This document shows positions 5,865-6,991 of a DNA stretch of 6,991 nucleotides, piece by piece. The stretch's first letter is position 1. Every line of letters starts with the position of its first letter. The DNA comes from Limnohabitans sp. (GTDB lineage: Bacteria > Pseudomonadota > Gammaproteobacteria > Burkholderiales > Burkholderiaceae_C). The translations under genes were made by a program, and so were the position numbers. Under the pieces are notes generated by a model, which made no database searches, was not told the origin of the DNA, and was given only the letters and a program-made list of their open reading frames with translations. The stretch lies in assembly GCA_030729445.1 (NCBI GenBank), contig JANQXJ010000061.1, forward strand, positions 1 through 6,991, read 5' to 3'.

Positions 5865-6991
5865 ATGCGCCACCCCCTGCCCTACGCCTTTGCCCGCACC
5901 AGCCGCTTGCTGCTGGAAGACGATGGCCAGCGCCTGTGTCTGCTCTGGTGCAACGAGAGCGAGCGCCAGGCGATGTCCGAGGTGGTGCGCAAATACGCCG
6001 CCCCTGGCCAGGCCCATGCGCTGCAGATGCAGCACTGCAGCACCACCGATCTGGCCCAACGCCTCCACGAGGCCTATTCGGGCGGCCAGGCCCATGGCGC
6101 ATCCACCGCTGCGGCCGTGGTCAGCGAGGTCGAGTCCGAAGCCGACCTCTCGCGCATGATGCAGGAGCTGCCCGCCGTGGAAGACCTGCTCGAAGCCAGC
6201 GACGACGCGCCCATCATCCGCATGCTCAATGCCTTGCTCACCCAGGCCACACGCGATGGGGCCAGTGACATCCACATCGAGCCTTACGAACGCCACTCCA
6301 GCGTGCGTTTCCGCATAGACGGCACCCTGCGCGAGGTTGTACAACCGAACCGGGCGCTGCACGCCGCACTGATTTCGCGCCTGAAAATCATGGCCGAACT
6401 CGACATCGCCGAAAAACGACTCCCCCAAGACGGCCGCATCAGCCTGCGTTTGGGCGCACGCGCGGTCGACGTACGCGTCTCCACCCTGCCCAGTGCGCAC
6501 GGCGAACGCGCCGTGCTGCGCTTGCTCGACAAAAGCGAAGCCCGCCTGACCCTGGAGGCCGTGGGCATGCAAGGCCAAGTGCTGCAGCAGGTGGACCAAC
6601 TGATCCACCAACCCCACGGCATTTTGTTGGTCACCGGCCCCACGGGCTCGGGCAAAACCACCAGCCTGTACGCCGCGCTGCAGCGCCTGGACGCCACGCG
6701 CCACAACATCATGACGGTGGAAGACCCCATCGAATACGAGCTGCCTGGCGTGGGCCAGACGCAGGTGAATGCCAAGATCGACCTGACCTTTGCCAAAGCC
6801 TTGCGGGCCATCCTGCGGCAAGACCCGGACGTGATCATGATCGGCGAGATCCGCGACTTTGAGACCGCACAAATCGCGATCCAGGCTTCGCTCACCGGCC
6901 ACCTGGTGCTGGCCACACTGCACACCAACGACGCGGCCAGCGCCGTGAACCGCCTGATCGACATGGGCGTGGAGCCGTTTTTGCTCAGCTC
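5865..6991 (+). CDS. gspE: T2SS ATPase GspE, 3' end beyond the window
   Basis: GspE is the cytoplasmic hexameric ATPase of the VirB11/PilB type that powers pseudopilus assembly. It docks on GspL through its N-terminal domain. The first 375 codons are open to the window edge, from an expected total of roughly 450-500. The N-terminus carries YAFARTSRLLLEDDG (7-21). The linker region leads into ASDIHIEP (133-140) and FRIDGTLREV, the start of the PAS-like N2 domain. The catalytic domain shows Walker A GPTGSGKT (258-265, Lys264), the Asp box MTVEDPIEY (283-291), the Walker B region DPDVIMIGEIRD (320-331, Glu328) and the His box GHLVLATLHTND (345-356). All expected ATPase residues in the visible part are intact. 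The zinc-binding tetracysteine motif found in many GspE proteins would lie past the edge and cannot be judged. The start is 7 bases after the gspD stop, with only a weak CTGAG upstream. The related PilB is a possible alternative, but the position next to gspD favours GspE. Confidence 0.94.
   Translation, partial: MRHPLPYAFARTSRLLLEDDGQRLCLLWCNESERQAMSEVVRKYAAPGQAHALQMQHCSTTDLAQRLHEAYSGGQAHGASTAAAVVSEVESEADLSRMMQELPAVEDLLEASDDAPIIRMLNALLTQATRDGASDIHIEPYERHSSVRFRIDGTLREVVQPNRALHAALISRLKIMAELDIAEKRLPQDGRISLRLGARAVDVRVSTLPSAHGERAVLRLLDKSEARLTLEAVGMQGQVLQQVDQLIHQPHGILLVTGPTGSGKTTSLYAALQRLDATRHNIMTVEDPIEYELPGVGQTQVNAKIDLTFAKALRAILRQDPDVIMIGEIRDFETAQIAIQASLTGHLVLATLHTNDAASAVNRLIDMGVEPFLLS

Noticed and set aside
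5583..6923. Minus-strand open frame (446 codons) opposite the gspD end and gspE
   Set aside because: It mirrors strongly conserved GspD and GspE codons and has a His/Gln/Gly-rich composition typical of a shadow frame.

Overview
The window lies inside a type II secretion system (T2SS, general secretion pathway) operon. All genes read on the + strand, in the order gspK, gspL, gspM, gspN, gspD, gspE. The DNA is GC-rich. The protein sequences look betaproteobacterial, most likely Burkholderiales and probably Comamonadaceae. The clues are the GspN C-terminus (LLNILGRRQG), the GspE N-terminus (LPYAFARTSRLLLEDDG) and frequent TTG leucine codons next to GCC alanine codons. The family assignment is recognition from memory, not a search result.

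Layout: gspK (4-990) begins at a likely ATGA overlap with an unseen upstream gene, probably gspJ. gspL (998-2257) follows after 7 bases. gspM (2254-2769) overlaps gspL by ATGA, gspN (2766-3605) overlaps gspM by ATGA, and the gspD frame (3602-5857) can start in a third ATGA overlap with gspN. gspE (5865 to the window edge) starts 7 bases after gspD and is cut off after 375 codons. No gap is large enough for another gene, and I see no terminator, tRNA, mobile element or CRISPR array. The window starts and ends inside the operon.

How the parts work together: GspE is the cytoplasmic ATPase. GspL recruits it to the inner membrane, and GspM stabilises GspL. Energy from this platform drives assembly of a short pseudopilus, and the minor pseudopilin GspK sits at its tip. 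The pseudopilus pushes folded periplasmic proteins through the outer-membrane secretin GspD. GspN is a bitopic accessory protein of the same machine. The rest of the machine (GspC, F, G, H, I, J) is not in the window. If the operon follows the pattern I expect, G-H-I-J lie upstream and F downstream.

This is a well-known system, not a new one. The points worth a second look are local. A perfect 8-bp inverted repeat with a 3-base loop sits exactly on the gspN stop and the first possible gspD start. The gspD N-terminus is ambiguous. Secretin and ATPase genes lie downstream of gspN instead of at the front. Strong inverted repeats occur inside gspL.
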